A DNA stretch of 16,278 nt from the NCBI GenBank assembly GCA_022565745.1, contig JAIUMB010000038.1, forward strand, positions 1 to 16,278. Reading direction: 5' to 3'. Positions 1-7,610 of the stretch are shown here, piece after piece. Source of the stretch: Cryomorphaceae bacterium. Lineage in GTDB: Bacteria; Bacteroidota; Bacteroidia; Flavobacteriales; Schleiferiaceae. The translations under genes were made by a program, and so were the position numbers. The first letter of the stretch is position 1. Each line of letters starts with the position of its first letter. The notes beneath the pieces are model-generated. The model was not told where the DNA came from. It worked only from the letters and a program-made list of their open reading frames with translations, and did no database searches.

Positions 1-1427
1 GCTAAGTCGGGCGAACCAACAAGAGCAATACCAGACCAAGCGTCAAAGTTGGGGTCTTGGATATAGACAAAACCCAAATCACATACACGTGTTGAAGCGG
101 TTACAAAGCCGCTTACCGTAACCTGCTGGTTGACATAGGGTGAAGCGCCAAAATCCAAGGCTGTTTGTATGTCGGGGATAACCATGCCACCATCGCGCAC
201 AGTGTAAAAGTGAATGTTCTCGTAGGCATCACGGGCGCCAAAGGGAGACTGTGTGACATTGGAATCATTGTCGATGGCCTCGATAAAGTAGCGTACAAAG
301 GTGCCGTTAGGAAAAGCGGGAATCACTGCAGAGAATTCATCGGCAGTACCCGGAATAAGCTGTGGTGTTACTGTGGTGAAAGCACTCAATGGCGCCAAGC
401 TATCGTCACTGTAGTAAAGTCTTAATTCGTCTATGGTTCCGTCTAAGTCATAGGCGGTAAAATTCACCTCCACGTTTTGGGTTGAACTAGGAACAATCGG
501 TAAACGCTGAACATTTTCAATAAATGGAGGCGAAGCACCTAAATCATAGTGCGTGCTGTCGAAGGGGTTTAATTCATAGCCACGACCATTACCTCCTGTA
601 CAACCGTTTCCTGAGTGCAAAATTATTCCGCGGATGGAATTATAAAACGCACCAACCGTTGGCGGCGTAAATTGGCCATTACCTGGGCCACCATTAGCAA
701 TGGCAAAAGGAGACTCGGGGTTTACCGGTGTATGACTGCTCATTTTTTGGGCAATGAATTTATCTGATACGTTGAGGCGATTACCATTGGCGTCAACAAC
801 ATCAAAACTCACGCGATTACCTCCAGCGAAGATGTCCACATTGACCACCGTTACGTTTTGAATTTCAACATAGGCGCCTTCCCACTGTTCGCCGGTTTCC
901 AATTTGTTGACACGGTTGTTGTCGTTGAGATCACCAACACTTACAACCGCTGGCTGTGGAGGGGTTTGCGTACCACTCAATAAAGTCAATGAGTTGAAGT
1001 CAATGATTTCGAGTTGATTGTTTCTTGAAAACATATTAACCACACCAATAACTTCTACGATATCACCCGCCACTACTTGCGATGCCACTGGGTGAGCAAC
1101 CAAGTTGGTACCTGTAGAGTACGAACAGAGAACTTCGATGGCTTTAAACGGCTGTGAGGTGGTGCCTGTTGCCGTATCAGCAATGTACATAAAAGGGCGG
1201 AAACCATCTTGAACACTACTTGAAGCAACCTCTACTAAACCACCGTCAACAATAACAACACCAACGGTACGAACCGTATCACCATAAAATTGTGAAGTAT
1301 CATTACAGTTGGCCAAATCAGAAGCACTGACGAATTGAATGTCGTTGATGCTTGCAAACGGGGGTGTGGTTTGGGCGTAAGCCATGGTGGCTGCCAGTAA
1401 AACCAAAAGTGAAAAGAAACGTCTCAT
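1..1427 (-). CDS. Secreted OB-fold/Ig-like protein, 3' end cut by window edge
   Basis: The reading frame is open from an ATG at 1427-1425 to the left edge (475 codons, no stop), so the C-terminus is missing. Residues 1-18 form a signal peptide (MRRFFSLLVLL, then an Ala-rich stretch ending AYA before QTT). Residues about 25-210 are beta-rich with two stretches that resemble extracellular OB-fold repeats (GDTVRTVGVV, VVAGDIVEVIGVV). About residues 285-385 look like an Ig-like domain (NVEVNFTAYDLDGTIDELRLYY). A further OB-like unit starts near residue 420 (VNQQVTVSGFVT, then CDLGFVYIQDPN) and runs off the edge. Such units occur in secreted nucleases and in T9SS cargo of Bacteroidota, but no catalytic domain is visible here. 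The start lies 30 nt after the stop of the upstream secreted gene, so co-transcription is likely. Secretion is well supported; the function is unknown. Confidence 0.85.
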   Translation of the reverse strand, partial: MRRFFSLLVLLAATMAYAQTTPPFASINDIQFVSASDLANCNDTSQFYGDTVRTVGVVIVDGGLVEVASSSVQDGFRPFMYIADTATGTTSQPFKAIEVLCSYSTGTNLVAHPVASQVVAGDIVEVIGVVNMFSRNNQLEIIDFNSLTLLSGTQTPPQPAVVSVGDLNDNNRVNKLETGEQWEGAYVEIQNVTVVNVDIFAGGNRVSFDVVDANGNRLNVSDKFIAQKMSSHTPVNPESPFAIANGGPGNGQFTPPTVGAFYNSIRGIILHSGNGCTGGNGRGYELNPFDSTHYDLGASPPFIENVQRLPIVPSSTQNVEVNFTAYDLDGTIDELRLYYSDDSLAPLSAFTTVTPQLIPGTADEFSAVIPAFPNGTFVRYFIEAIDNDSNVTQSPFGARDAYENIHFYTVRDGGMVIPDIQTALDFGASPYVNQQVTVSGFVTASTRVCDLGFVYIQDPNFDAWSGIALVGSPDL

Positions 1428-1457
1428 ATGAATTGCATTAGATTGATTAAAGCTGCA

Positions 1458-3665
1458 TTATTTAATTATAGCAAAGGTTCCTGATTTAGAAACCCCTGTG
1501 TCGAGGTCATAAACGGTAAACAAGTACATACCACGAGCGATGATTTGGGTACTTTTGCTGAGTAAATCCCAAGCGTGCTCTCCACCGGAAAACACATTTC
1601 TATCGGGATTTTCGGCGGCAAAGGTTCTAAACCAACGGATGTCTTGTCCGTCGTAGCTTTCATCGTGTTGAATCTCATCGATGATATCACCCGCCGGAGT
1701 AAATATCTTAATGATACAACGCCTGGGAAGGTTAGCGAAAATGAGTTTGCGGCTTTCTTCTTGGAAATTGGATTGACCTTCCCAAGCGGCACCGTAGTAG
1801 TATGGGTTGGGATAAACATACGGCGCATTATTTTCTATGGCATCATTGGGCGCAGTACCGGCAAAGGCGCGGAACTGATTAGATAGCGGTGCCGACTCGA
1901 GCGACTCGAGATTGATGTCTTCGTTTCCGCGATCGAAGGCAGTGACCGCTACGGCATGCTGCCATCCATTGGGTAAGTCTTTCACCGTAAACTTAAACCA
2001 GTATTCATTGGTGTCGTTGGGAAACATTTTAGGTTCGTCGAGCTCTATGCTTTCAAAGCCCGTTTCGTTGAAATATCCGTTATCTGCGATGTCCCATTCA
2101 CCAATTTTCACCAATGCTGAGGCCACGTCTTGGGTGCCCTTAATGTCAAAGCCAAGCGGAGTCATATATACCCGAAACCCTTCAAAGTCCATTTCTCCTG
2201 AAATGGGATCCACCGAAAAAAACGAATTATCACTCCAGTAAATATCAATTTGATTTTCGGAAGTCAATACACGCGTAATGGGTCTATCGGGAGGTGCTGG
2301 CAAAATCCAACGTGAAATCTTGCCAGAACCATCAATATCTTCTCCTTCGTCAAGCACCCCATTAAAGTTCACATCCTCACCGTTATAGGCCGTTTGAACC
2401 CAGTTGACATTGTCAATGAGATTCTGGCGTTGAACAAGATTGTTGTCGGCATTGGGATTACCATCTTCATTTTTTGGTGCCAGCACATAGGCAAAGGTCA
2501 CTTCTATTTCCTCTCCCGGACCAAAATCTCTAAACGGTCCGGCTGACACTAAATCTGATCGGTTTCCGGGCGCATTGAGCATGGCTTGTAGGTCAACGCC
2601 CAGCGTTTGTTGACAATCAGCAGAAGAGGGGTTATTCCAACAAGGATGACTGTTCATCCCTTCAGCCATCTTCCTATATCGTTGAGCGTCGTTTGTTGGA
2701 AAGAAAAAAACAGGGTTTGAGCTATTGTTAAACTGCCAAGCTTGATAGTTACAGTTAAAATTTTCTCTTACCCAACGGTCTTGAATTTTGTTGTAAGTCG
2801 TGTCTAGCGCCGGGTGATGAAAGCCAAATTTATCCTCAGAACCTAAAAACACCTGAGCGATGTAGCTATCAGAAAACCCGACATCACCAGTGGCATCAAA
2901 GCAGTAGGCCGCGTTTAGTGAATCCATAAACCCGTTGCCTCCTTGCGAGTAAAAGGTTGCTCCACCAGCACCAGCCGGAGTAATATTGATGTTGCGGACC
3001 ACGGTATTGTTCCAAAACCCAACAAAGACACTATCATATGTACTGTTACCGATATTTCGAAAAGTGAGGTTAACCACCACAAAGAAATCGCTGAAACTGT
3101 AATTCCAGTTATAAGTTTCCTGAGTAACCTGAACATTCATGGGAAACTGATGGGCACCTATAGGAACATTGGTACCGGGAACCAATAAACTTGTATCGTT
3201 GTAAACCGCCACAAAATCTTGATGCGAAACCGCATTGTTTGAAAAAAATCGACTGTCGAATAAGCTTGAACGCTCTCTAAAAGGGGGAGAACCGACAGGC
3301 ACGGTAAATTCAAACCCCGCTCGACCCGGTGCGTAGCCTTGTGGAGCATCCAACGCCGAGGTGCTGACTTCTATAGCTCCACCTCTGTTGCGATTGGCAC
3401 CTCCAATCCAAATACCACCTTCAAATAAATGCTCTATACCTGATCCGGCTGGGTACTCCGCACTTTGTTGCCCCGTTCCATCGCGGTATCCCCTAAATGC
3501 ATTGCCAAACGTGCCTACATTGGTTACCGTTAATCTCGTATTGGAAGCATTGGTCACTTTTTCTTCAAAAAGCTGAGCACGGATGCTGCCTACTGGCAAA
3601 GAGAAAAACAAGATAAAAAAAAAGAAAAACAAACCTTTTCTTTCTGATTGCTCACTCCACTTCAT
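1458..3665 (-). CDS. Large secreted protein with Ca-binding-like loop, FnIII-like domain and C-terminal sorting-like domain
   Basis: This 735-residue protein is read from the ATG at 3665. The frame is open back to 3752, but a minus-7 promoter box (3726-3733) lies inside that extension, and the 3665 start gives a proper signal peptide: charged MKWSEQSERKG, a Phe-rich core, and a cleavage site after SIRA (residue 30). Residues 31-430 are an unrecognised beta-rich region rich in Asn and aromatics. Residues 431-447 read DVNFNGVLDEGEDIDGSG, like a dockerin, EF-hand or thrombospondin-3 calcium loop. About 458-577 is fibronectin III-like (QIDIYWSDNS, FEGFRVYM). About 614-735 begins YVYPNPYYYG and ends SGTFAIIK, the pattern of FlgD-like or T9SS type A tails. 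It is probably exported across the outer membrane or placed on the surface. The function is not recognised. The signal peptide is encoded across a run of nine identical bases (3615-3623), a possible slippage site. Confidence 0.85.
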   Translation of the reverse strand: MKWSEQSERKGLFFFFFILFFSLPVGSIRAQLFEEKVTNASNTRLTVTNVGTFGNAFRGYRDGTGQQSAEYPAGSGIEHLFEGGIWIGGANRNRGGAIEVSTSALDAPQGYAPGRAGFEFTVPVGSPPFRERSSLFDSRFFSNNAVSHQDFVAVYNDTSLLVPGTNVPIGAHQFPMNVQVTQETYNWNYSFSDFFVVVNLTFRNIGNSTYDSVFVGFWNNTVVRNINITPAGAGGATFYSQGGNGFMDSLNAAYCFDATGDVGFSDSYIAQVFLGSEDKFGFHHPALDTTYNKIQDRWVRENFNCNYQAWQFNNSSNPVFFFPTNDAQRYRKMAEGMNSHPCWNNPSSADCQQTLGVDLQAMLNAPGNRSDLVSAGPFRDFGPGEEIEVTFAYVLAPKNEDGNPNADNNLVQRQNLIDNVNWVQTAYNGEDVNFNGVLDEGEDIDGSGKISRWILPAPPDRPITRVLTSENQIDIYWSDNSFFSVDPISGEMDFEGFRVYMTPLGFDIKGTQDVASALVKIGEWDIADNGYFNETGFESIELDEPKMFPNDTNEYWFKFTVKDLPNGWQHAVAVTAFDRGNEDINLESLESAPLSNQFRAFAGTAPNDAIENNAPYVYPNPYYYGAAWEGQSNFQEESRKLIFANLPRRCIIKIFTPAGDIIDEIQHDESYDGQDIRWFRTFAAENPDRNVFSGGEHAWDLLSKSTQIIARGMYLFTVYDLDTGVSKSGTFAIIK

Positions 3666-3725
3666 CAACACAAACCCACTGAAACAAGGCAACATCTGCA
3701 TATCTGCTTGGATTAAATTCCGCAG

Positions 3726-3752
3726 CAAATTTACGCCTATTGGACACAGCAA
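3726..3752 (-). promoter_or_regulatory. Bacteroidota-type promoter for the 735-aa secreted protein
   Basis: Read on the minus strand, TTG (3752-3750), 16 nt and TAAATTTG (3733-3726) match the Bacteroidota housekeeping pattern with a TAnnTTTG minus-7 box. Transcription would begin near 3720, about 55 nt before the ATG at 3665. This excludes the longer open frame starting at 3752. Supported by motif and position only. Confidence 0.55.
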
Positions 3753-3788
3753 CGTTATGGGATTATTAACAATTTTTAAACAAGATAA

Positions 3789-3833
3789 GAGCGCTCCTTA
3801 ATGGCAGATGAAATTCACATACCAACAGCGCTC
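3789..3833. repeat. Inverted repeat GAGCGCT / AGCGCTC between ppk and the secreted gene
   Basis: GAGCGCT at 3789-3795 and AGCGCTC at 3827-3833 are perfect 7-bp reverse complements separated by 31 nt. Each half carries the palindrome AGCGCT. Read on the minus strand the second arm is followed only by a loose T-rich stretch, so it is a poor terminator for ppk. It lies about 40-80 bp upstream of the minus-33 element of the secreted gene and could be a regulator site. This is a structural observation only. Confidence 0.35.
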
Positions 3834-3906
3834 ATTACTTATAAAACAGGTGTCATCATCCACTGAAAAACATTTAACTCGACAAAGACAATATTGACAT
3901 GGTTCA

Positions 3907-6000
3907 CTATTCAGTTGTCATATTTTGAACATACTGGTGCAAGGCATACTGTGCACGAACAGGTTCACCTTGATGTTTGCGGTAGTCATTATTACCAGAT
4001 TTATCAATAGATCTGGATTTCACATTATCAGCCCAAAGAATATTGAAGTGATCGACCAGTTGAGCACGAACTTGCTCGTCGTATATCGGTGTTGTTACCT
4101 CAATTCTATAATCGATGTTTCTAGCCATTATATCTGCGGAAGAGATATACATCAAATCTTGACCGTTGTTGTGAAAGTGATAAAACCTACTGTGTTCCAA
4201 AAACCTATCGACAATACTTATGCATTCAATATTTTCACTTAAGCCTTCAACACCTGGAATCAATGAACAAATACCTCTTACAACTATTCGAATATGCACC
4301 CCAGCCTCACTGGCTTTATAGAGTGCTTTTATGATTCCTGTATCACATAGACTGTTTAATTTAAGGCTGATAAATGCGGGTTTACCTTGTTTAGCATGAT
4401 GAGCTTCTCGCTCAATAAATTCTGTAAAGCGCTTGCGAAAACTAAACGGAGAAAGCAGCAAATGTTTGTTTTTATAAACTTTGTAATTGGCGCCAAAAAA
4501 GGTAAACAGCCGACTAATCTCCTTGGTTATGCGCTTATCGCTGGTAAGTAGGTGATAGTCTGTGTAAAAACGGGATGTCTTTTCATTGAAGTTACCTGTA
4601 CCTACCGATACATAATTTTTTAGTTTCCCGTTATCCTCTCTTCGTCTTATTAAAATGATTTTACTGTGCACCTTCAAGTCACTTACACCAAAGATCACAT
4701 GAACACCTTCTTGTTTCAATTTCTGAGTCCATCGAATATTAGCCTCTTCATCAAACCTTGCCTGCAGTTCCATCACCACCGTCACCTTCTTACCGTTTTT
4801 TGCAGCATTGATCAATGCGCTAATTATTCTGCTGTTATCAGCCAGTCGATAAAGCGTTACCTTAACCTCTTCAACACGTGGATCCAAAGCCGCTTCTCTT
4901 AAAAATCTAATGAGATAAGAAAACGTGTGGTAGGGGAAAAACAACAATACGTCTTTCTGGGCAATGACATCAATGAGCGATTTTTCTAGGTTCAGGTCAG
5001 GATGATTACAGGGCGTCATTTCTTCGTATGTCAGCTCCGGATGACCTGCTGCTGGAAAATCGATAAGATCTTTTTTATTGTGATAACGCCCCCCTGGTAT
5101 GATTGAATCAAAATTGTCTAAGTCCAATCTCGATAGCAGCATCTTGATAACGTCATCAGGAATGTCTTTGTCATAAACAAACCGCACTGGATCCCCAGTA
5201 CGTCTATCCTTCAAACTACTGACCATCTTGTCTAAAAAGCTCTTTGACACATCACTTTCTATATCCAGTTCTGCATCGCGGGTAAATTTTATTGTATGCG
5301 CCGATATATAGTCGAAGGAATGCGTAAAGAAGATATACCTCAAATTAAAACGAATCAAATCATCGAGATAGATGATGTTTCTTCTTCCACGACCGGGCAA
5401 TTCAATAAAGCGACCCACCAAATCCGAAGGAATTTCTATGAGGGCAAATGTAGGCTTAATGGAATGGTCTTTATGCCAAAGCTTGATGGACAAGTAAATG
5501 GACTTATCGCGCAAATGCGGGAATGGCCTATCTTCAGACAGTATAAGGGTAAAAACTGTTGGACTTACCTTTTCTATAAAGTAGCGTCGGGCAAATTCTT
5601 TTTGCTTTGGCGTAAGTTGTTTTTCATCAACAATACGAATATCATGGTTATCGAGTTCGTCAACGAGTGTGTCGTATATGTTTTGTGCTTTCTCTTGCTG
5701 TTCGCGCACGATGCTTGTCAACCGATTCAGCAACTCAACCGGAGACACCGTACCAAGTTCTCTTCCACCGGATTTTGCTAGCTGTCCCATGCGCTTGATG
5801 GTCGCGTAACGCACCTTAAAAAACTCATCGAGATTATTGGAGAAAATCCCCAAAAAACGAATACGCTCTATTAACGGGACACGCTCATCTTCTGCTTCCT
5901 GTAAAACTCTAGCATTAAAGTGAAGCCAACTGACGTCTCGCGGCACATAAACATCTTCACCCAAGTATATTTTATTTCTCTTTGGTATGGTATTATGCAT
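3907..6000 (-). CDS. ppk1: Polyphosphate kinase 1
   Basis: This 697-residue protein is close to the usual PPK1 length (E. coli 688). PPK1 reversibly transfers the ATP gamma-phosphate to polyphosphate through a phosphohistidine intermediate. The N-terminal part carries the conserved stretch IFSNNLDEFFKVRYATIKR (about 52-70). The two phospholipase D-like halves carry the two active-site histidines: H445 in DLKVHSKIILI, followed by VGTGNFNEKTSRFYTDYHLL, and H603 in FLEHSRFYHF, followed by SSADIMARNIDYRIEV. These match H435 and H592 of E. coli PPK, so the enzyme appears complete. The gene begins 6 nt after the sixA stop codon, indicating translational coupling in one operon. No ppx exopolyphosphatase gene is in the window. 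The identification is firm; the physiological role (stress, phosphate storage) is inferred from the family. Confidence 0.97.
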   Translation of the reverse strand: MHNTIPKRNKIYLGEDVYVPRDVSWLHFNARVLQEAEDERVPLIERIRFLGIFSNNLDEFFKVRYATIKRMGQLAKSGGRELGTVSPVELLNRLTSIVREQQEKAQNIYDTLVDELDNHDIRIVDEKQLTPKQKEFARRYFIEKVSPTVFTLILSEDRPFPHLRDKSIYLSIKLWHKDHSIKPTFALIEIPSDLVGRFIELPGRGRRNIIYLDDLIRFNLRYIFFTHSFDYISAHTIKFTRDAELDIESDVSKSFLDKMVSSLKDRRTGDPVRFVYDKDIPDDVIKMLLSRLDLDNFDSIIPGGRYHNKKDLIDFPAAGHPELTYEEMTPCNHPDLNLEKSLIDVIAQKDVLLFFPYHTFSYLIRFLREAALDPRVEEVKVTLYRLADNSRIISALINAAKNGKKVTVVMELQARFDEEANIRWTQKLKQEGVHVIFGVSDLKVHSKIILIRRREDNGKLKNYVSVGTGNFNEKTSRFYTDYHLLTSDKRITKEISRLFTFFGANYKVYKNKHLLLSPFSFRKRFTEFIEREAHHAKQGKPAFISLKLNSLCDTGIIKALYKASEAGVHIRIVVRGICSLIPGVEGLSENIECISIVDRFLEHSRFYHFHNNGQDLMYISSADIMARNIDYRIEVTTPIYDEQVRAQLVDHFNILWADNVKSRSIDKSGNNDYRKHQGEPVRAQYALHQYVQNMTTE

Positions 6001-6006
6001 AAAACT

Positions 6007-6498
6007 CTATTGACGGCGTTTGGGATAATCAAAGAAAATCAATTTACCTTCCTGTTTGACGTCGTTCCAATGATCGACATTAAAGGTTATACAAGCAATG
6101 CCTGTTGTTGGAACATGTTCAACGCTCGCATCGGCTAAAGAATTGATGAATGCACCTATCGAAGGGTTGTGTCCAAAAATCATTGCTGAATTGTATTTAT
6201 CGGAGATTTGGTTCACGCATCGGCGATAATTTTTTGCGTTTCCTTCATAAAGTTCTCCATCAATTTGAATGGCCGAAAAATCTATATCAAAGGTTCTCGC
6301 AAATATCATGGCTGTGTGAAGGGCGCGCGTTGCCGGACTGCTAATCAAAAGATCTGGCACTGCATTGTTGTCTAAGAGCCATTGAGATGTACCATAAGCG
6401 TCGTTGACCCCTCTGCCTTTTAAAGGTCTATCAACATCCGCCAACGATTTGTTGCTCCAACTTGATTTTGCATGACGCACCACGTATAATGTTTTCAT
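6007..6498 (-). CDS. sixA: SixA-type phosphohistidine phosphatase (histidine phosphatase superfamily)
   Basis: This 163-residue single-domain protein belongs to the histidine phosphatase (RHG) superfamily. The N-terminal catalytic motif is VVRHAKSSW (R8, H9), with RHA in place of the RHG of mutases, as is typical for SixA. R58 in SSPATRALHTA, an acidic residue in GELYEG (E82 or E85) and H110 in IFGHNPS complete the phosphate pocket. The catalytic His becomes phosphorylated during turnover. SixA of E. coli dephosphorylates phosphohistidine proteins; the substrate here is not shown. The gene is first in an operon with ppk1. Since PPK1 works through a phosphohistidine, a functional link is tempting but is inference. 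The start is the first ATG before the motif; no longer version is plausible. Confidence 0.92.
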   Translation of the reverse strand: MKTLYVVRHAKSSWSNKSLADVDRPLKGRGVNDAYGTSQWLLDNNAVPDLLISSPATRALHTAMIFARTFDIDFSAIQIDGELYEGNAKNYRRCVNQISDKYNSAMIFGHNPSIGAFINSLADASVEHVPTTGIACITFNVDHWNDVKQEGKLIFFDYPKRRQ

Positions 6499-6755
6499 TG
6501 GCTATTTTTTCTTCTTGTCTACTAGTACATACAATACCAAACCTCACTAAAGCATTGGTCTTGGATCTTTGTATCTATATTTAATTGGCCGAAAATAGTG
6601 ATTTTTTTACACGAAAGAAATTCTCGGACATCATTTTTACAATAATTTACGGTATTTTCATTTTCGGTTGGAAAAAAATCATTTTCACATGAGCGATAAA
6701 TCACTTTTTTATTGCGTGAAAATTACCTATTTTTGCCATGGACTAAAGACATTGT
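6499..6755. other. Divergent intergenic region between sixA and the zapA operon
   Basis: This 257-nt AT-rich spacer separates the starts of sixA (minus) and the coiled-coil gene (plus). It holds a good plus-strand promoter box near its right end. A 60-codon minus-strand frame (6522-6704) gives a low-complexity, Cys- and Asn-rich product with no signal peptide or motif, and it occupies the place where the sixA promoter must lie, so I do not call it a gene. No exact TAnnTTTG box was found for sixA. Confidence 0.6.
6728..6735 (+). promoter_or_regulatory. Minus-7 box of the coiled-coil/zapA promoter
   Basis: TATTTTTG is an exact match to the Bacteroidota TAnnTTTG minus-7 consensus, about 20 nt before the ATG at 6756. 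The minus-33 region is only T-rich (6705-6710), so that half is weak. The short leader and absent Shine-Dalgarno fit the phylum. Confidence 0.55.
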
Positions 6756-7043
6756 ATGCCAAGAATGCAGGACACGCTAAATCATCATCTTCACCTACTC
6801 AATACAAAGATGGAAGAGTCTAGGAAGTTGATGAAAGACAACATCCTGCTGCACGAACAACTTCAAAAGGCGCAGGCTGATAACCAGCGTCTACAACAGG
6901 AGTTGAAAGATCTTCGTCATGCAATGACTATAGACCACCGAGCTGGAACTTTGACTAATGCTGAAGGCAACAGACAAACCAAGGCTTGGATTGACAGATT
7001 GGTGCAGGAAATCGACATATGTCTCGACGCCCTTAACCGTTAA
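6756..7043 (+). CDS. Small coiled-coil protein encoded upstream of ZapA (possible ZapB-like division factor)
   Basis: This 95-residue soluble, charged protein has a helical coiled-coil core at about residues 8-55 (heptads in HLHLLNTKMEE, LLHEQLQKAQADNQRLQQEL), then a short linker and a second amphipathic helix (IDRLVQEIDICLDALNR). There is no signal peptide or membrane segment. The stop codon is directly followed by the zapA ATG (TAAATG), so the two are translated from one message. A small coiled-coil gene next to zapA suggests a partner in Z-ring assembly, analogous to ZapB of gamma-proteobacteria, but I see no sequence signature proving homology. Start choice: the ATG at 6756 is about 20 nt downstream of the promoter box; the ATG at 6765 (M4) is also possible. 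Confidence 0.8.
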   Translation: MPRMQDTLNHHLHLLNTKMEESRKLMKDNILLHEQLQKAQADNQRLQQELKDLRHAMTIDHRAGTLTNAEGNRQTKAWIDRLVQEIDICLDALNR

Positions 7044-7352
7044 ATGAAACCTATGTCCTCCGACAACATACGTATTCAGCTTCAGATACTCAACAGAACG
7101 TATCCCATCACGATCAAACGATCTGAAGAAGAAGCGGTGCGAGCGGCGGCAAAAAATATAACCGATCAATTGTCGCGCATTCAACGTGCGTACAATATCG
7201 ATCAACCGCAAGATCTACTCTCTATGGTTGCCATTCAATTGGCCACCAAAGCAGAAAAACTTGAACGCACGCGTCAAGAAGAGCAGACCATGCTTGCGGA
7301 ATATTCACAAAAGTTTCATTTACTGCTCGGGGAGTCCAATACATCTGGGTAG
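7044..7352 (+). CDS. zapA: Cell division protein ZapA
   Basis: This 102-residue protein matches the ZapA family (usually about 85-110 residues). An N-terminal beta-hairpin segment (IRIQLQILNRTYPITIKRSEEEAVRAAAKNI at about 8-38) is followed by a helical dimerisation region (DQPQDLLSMVAIQLATKAEKLERTRQEE). ZapA binds FtsZ and bundles its protofilaments, stabilising the Z ring at midcell. It abuts the upstream coiled-coil gene with no gap. In many bacteria the 6S RNA gene ssrS lies immediately downstream of zapA, and a 6S-like RNA candidate is found here in the same position. The start could be M1 (7044) or M4 (7053). Confidence 0.93.
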   Translation: MKPMSSDNIRIQLQILNRTYPITIKRSEEEAVRAAAKNITDQLSRIQRAYNIDQPQDLLSMVAIQLATKAEKLERTRQEEQTMLAEYSQKFHLLLGESNTSG

Positions 7353-7610
7353 TGGTTTTTGAACATACCACACGCTTTTGCTATTGAATGATAAATGTCT
7401 GACCACGCGCCCACTCATACCAATGCCAAACGTGGCGGTGTATTGGGAAAACAGCTAGACTTACCCCTTAGGGCTAGGCTAGAAAGTTCGAGAGCAAGGC
7501 TTGCGATCCCGATAGCTATCAGGAAAAAAAGCGCAGTTTACATCCGGTAAATGAGCATTTTTTGACTGAGCATAACGCAGCTATCGGACTTTATAGACAG
7601 CCACAAAGCA
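7353..7610. other. Gene-free stretch with GC-rich structured segment between zapA and the 6S-like RNA
   Basis: No convincing gene is seen. Positions 7395-7530 are noticeably less AT-rich than the other spacers and contain local inverted repeats: CCAATGCC with GGC...ATTGG around 7420-7447, and the palindrome GATAGCTATC at 7511-7520. CCGATAGCT (7509-7517) is a perfect 9-nt reverse complement of AGCTATCGG (7579-7587). A 51-codon plus-strand frame (ATG 7395, stop 7548-7550) would give a basic peptide rich in Arg encoded by AGG and AGA, unlike the neighbouring genes, so I do not call it coding. The segment may be the zapA 3' untranslated region, a dispersed repeat or a second small RNA. Confidence 0.5.
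7531..7563 (+). terminator. Weak hairpin plus T-tract, possible terminator of the zapA transcript
   Basis: TTTAC (7537-7541) and GTAAA (7547-7551) form a 5-bp stem with loop ATCCG. GC pairs may extend its base, and it is followed by six T residues (7558-7563). The stem is short, so termination may be partial. It would separate the zapA message from the RNA gene that follows. Confidence 0.35.

Noticed and set aside
5296..5781. Plus-strand 161-codon frame
   Set aside because: It lies wholly antisense to ppk1, which has a complete set of PPK1 motifs. A shadow frame.
6522..6704. Minus-strand 60-codon frame upstream of sixA
   Set aside because: It has low-complexity composition, occupies the divergent promoter region, and has no motif or promoter of its own.
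7395..7550. Plus-strand 51-codon frame after zapA
   Set aside because: It is rich in AGG/AGA arginine codons unlike neighbours, has no promoter at the right place and overlaps inverted repeats. Kept only as part of the spacer finding.
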